A stretch of 32,341 bases of DNA, taken from assembly GCA_963704815.1 (NCBI GenBank), contig CAVPHU010000007.1, positions 1-32,341 on the forward strand, in the 5' to 3' direction. The notes below the pieces were generated by a model. It was not told the origin of the DNA, ran no database searches, and saw only the letters and a list, made by a program, of their open reading frames with translations. Source of the stretch: DATKWD01 sp963704815. Its GTDB lineage: Bacteria; Actinomycetota; Acidimicrobiia; Acidimicrobiales; Salinilacustritrichaceae. Shown piece by piece: positions 31,555 through 32,341 of the stretch. How positions within the stretch are numbered: position 1 is the first letter of the stretch; the number at the start of each line of letters is the position of its first letter. A program made the position numbers and the translations under genes.

Positions 31555-31803
31555 CTCGGATGCCGGTACGATGCCGTCTAGAAAGTGGATCTGGCCCTGG
31601 AGCGTCCGGTTGGCGCTCTCGAATGCGTCGCCCGCTACGAGCAGGAACTGGACCCGCTCCTCGAGCGCCAAGTCCACGATGGGCCGCCACGCGATCAGCG
31701 TGGAACCGCGCAGGATGGAGGCGATGCCGGCCGGCACCTCGGTGGTGGGGCCGACGAAGGGGCTGTTGAGGTGCAGGTCACCCGTGTGCAGGAACCGGAA
31801 CAC
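31534..31803 (-). CDS. SbcD-like metallophosphoesterase (DNA repair exonuclease), N-terminal part only
   Basis: GTG 31803 gives MFRFLHTGDLHLNSPFVGPT, with D-x-H of the first metal site in GDLHL, and FLLVAGDAFESANRTLQGQI with the second G-D motif. Both are typical of the SbcD/YhaO exonuclease family that works with an SbcC/YhaN-type ATPase. The G-N-H-D motif and the rest of the roughly 400-residue protein are absent: the frame ends after ASELAADHG at 31534. The GGGGGGAC stretch before the GTG can serve as ribosome-binding site. No sbcC is in view. Confidence 0.65.
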   Translation of the reverse strand: MFRFLHTGDLHLNSPFVGPTTEVPAGIASILRGSTLIAWRPIVDLALEERVQFLLVAGDAFESANRTLQGQIHFLDGIVPASELAADHG

Positions 31804-32000
31804 GTGGTCGTCCCCCCTGGGCGCGAACTATCCGAGGCTCACTCAAGGCCACGGCGATTGACTCCTGAGGTTCGGCGACGACTGGAGGTCGACCAAGTGG
31901 CGAAGGTCCCGGTCACGAGGACTGACCGGCACTCCCCGATGCGATTGAACACCACCGCCAGCCGCGGTACGCGAACCGTTCAGAACGTCTCCGGTGAGCA

Positions 32001-32339
32001 CTACGGAATGCGCGGCCCCTCGCGGGGCACCCAGACCTCATCGAGGCCGTTCGGCATCGGCCAGTGCGCCTCCCATCGGCCCGCCTCGGCAACGAGCGAG
32101 GTGCCGCCGGCGAACTGGAGATGCAGGCGCTCGTCCGCGTCCATGTGGGCGCCGGTGAGCGTGTCGCCGACGAGGTCCAGGAAGCGGCCCAGGCTGGACC
32201 GATCATCGGCGTCGGCCTCGCCATGCCACGTTTCCGCGACGGGGCTCGTGATCTCGATGGAACCCCCGAAGTGGATGCAGAACTCGGCCTCCCCTGCGAC
32301 GATCGCCATCAGCTCGATCGAGAGGTCGCTCGCGGGCAC
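32001..32339 (-). CDS. Small DUF6188-like protein, possibly 5' incomplete
   Basis: 112 residues from GTG 32339, two bases from the window edge, so the true start may lie outside. The sequence MPASDLSIELMAIVAGEAEF and then CIHFGGSIEITSPVA, later DADERLHLQFAGGTSLVAEA and RWEAHWPMPNGLDEVWV, alternates short beta strands: D-x-x-L-x-L-x-F-x-G-G-T followed by an EAW-like strand. This resembles small DUF6188 proteins common in actinobacteria, often near toxin or restriction genes; the match is by eye. Bases 31804-32000 between it and the SbcD-like gene hold no gene I can see. Confidence 0.45.
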   Translation of the reverse strand: MPASDLSIELMAIVAGEAEFCIHFGGSIEITSPVAETWHGEADADDRSSLGRFLDLVGDTLTGAHMDADERLHLQFAGGTSLVAEAGRWEAHWPMPNGLDEVWVPREGPRIP

Positions 32340-32341
32340 CT

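Overview
The window is about 32 kb of very GC-rich DNA with an actinobacterial gene set. The closest fit I can offer is an Acidimicrobiia/Ilumatobacter-type actinobacterium. The grounds are the order tRNA-Pro, tig, clpP, clpX, folC, ndk, mreB, mreC, mreD, mrdA, rodA; the compact murI-rph-rdgB operon; mycobacterial-style accessory enzymes (AurF-like diiron protein, P450, Nei-type glycosylase); and promoters that lie almost on the start codon. This placement is inference from gene content, not from a phylogeny.

Layout. 1-4.3 kb holds recognisable but repeatedly frame-disrupted genes: a cysteine synthase tail, an acetoacetate decarboxylase-like protein, a HAD hydrolase, an NTF2-like protein, an unresolved stretch and an aldo/keto reductase. 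4.35-6.5 kb is the intact murI-rph-rdgB operon. 6.5-11.3 kb carries a Nei-type DNA glycosylase with a GNAT acetyltransferase, tRNA-Leu, a secreted endonuclease/phosphatase, a decayed junction of two gene fragments, a stand-alone clpP, a CAP-domain lipoprotein and a dead paralogue of it. 11.3-17 kb carries rpe with a coupled lipoprotein, an Fe-S RNA uridine methyltransferase, a VOC protein, a P450, a lectin-repeat/DUF1508 protein and a HAD-IIA phosphatase. 17-19.3 kb is a block of five reverse-strand tRNA genes (Lys, His, Arg, Gly, Pro) around an AurF-like oxygenase and a threonine-rich, possibly sortase-anchored surface protein. 19.4-24.2 kb is the protein-quality-control run tig-clpP-clpX followed by folC. 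24.2-25.7 kb has a zinc alcohol dehydrogenase and ndk. 25.7-31.5 kb is the cell-shape operon mreB-mreC-mreD-mrdA-rodA. The last 0.8 kb has the 5' part of an SbcD-like nuclease and a small DUF6188-like protein.

The most interesting structure is a family of GC-rich intergenic repeats of about 90 bp in the mre operon and between tig and clpP. At every coding junction where they occur they sit exactly at the stop/start overlap. They repeat the start-codon neighbourhood of the downstream gene, and they contain a complete small reading frame whose stop codon overlaps the next start. In the mre operon that frame also starts on the previous gene's stop, so the ribosome hand-over chain appears preserved: gene stop/ATG, mini-ORF, stop/ATG, next gene. 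One further copy, reversed, forms a perfect hairpin between the AurF-like gene and tRNA-Arg. A second theme is probable leaderless expression: at least seven start codons are preceded by a TANNNT -10 box only 6-9 bases upstream.

Caution: frameshifts interrupt otherwise well-conserved genes, including the normally essential mrdA and rodA. Two points (about 9.65 kb and 31.52 kb) join truncated genes. Sequencing or assembly error is a real possibility at these places.
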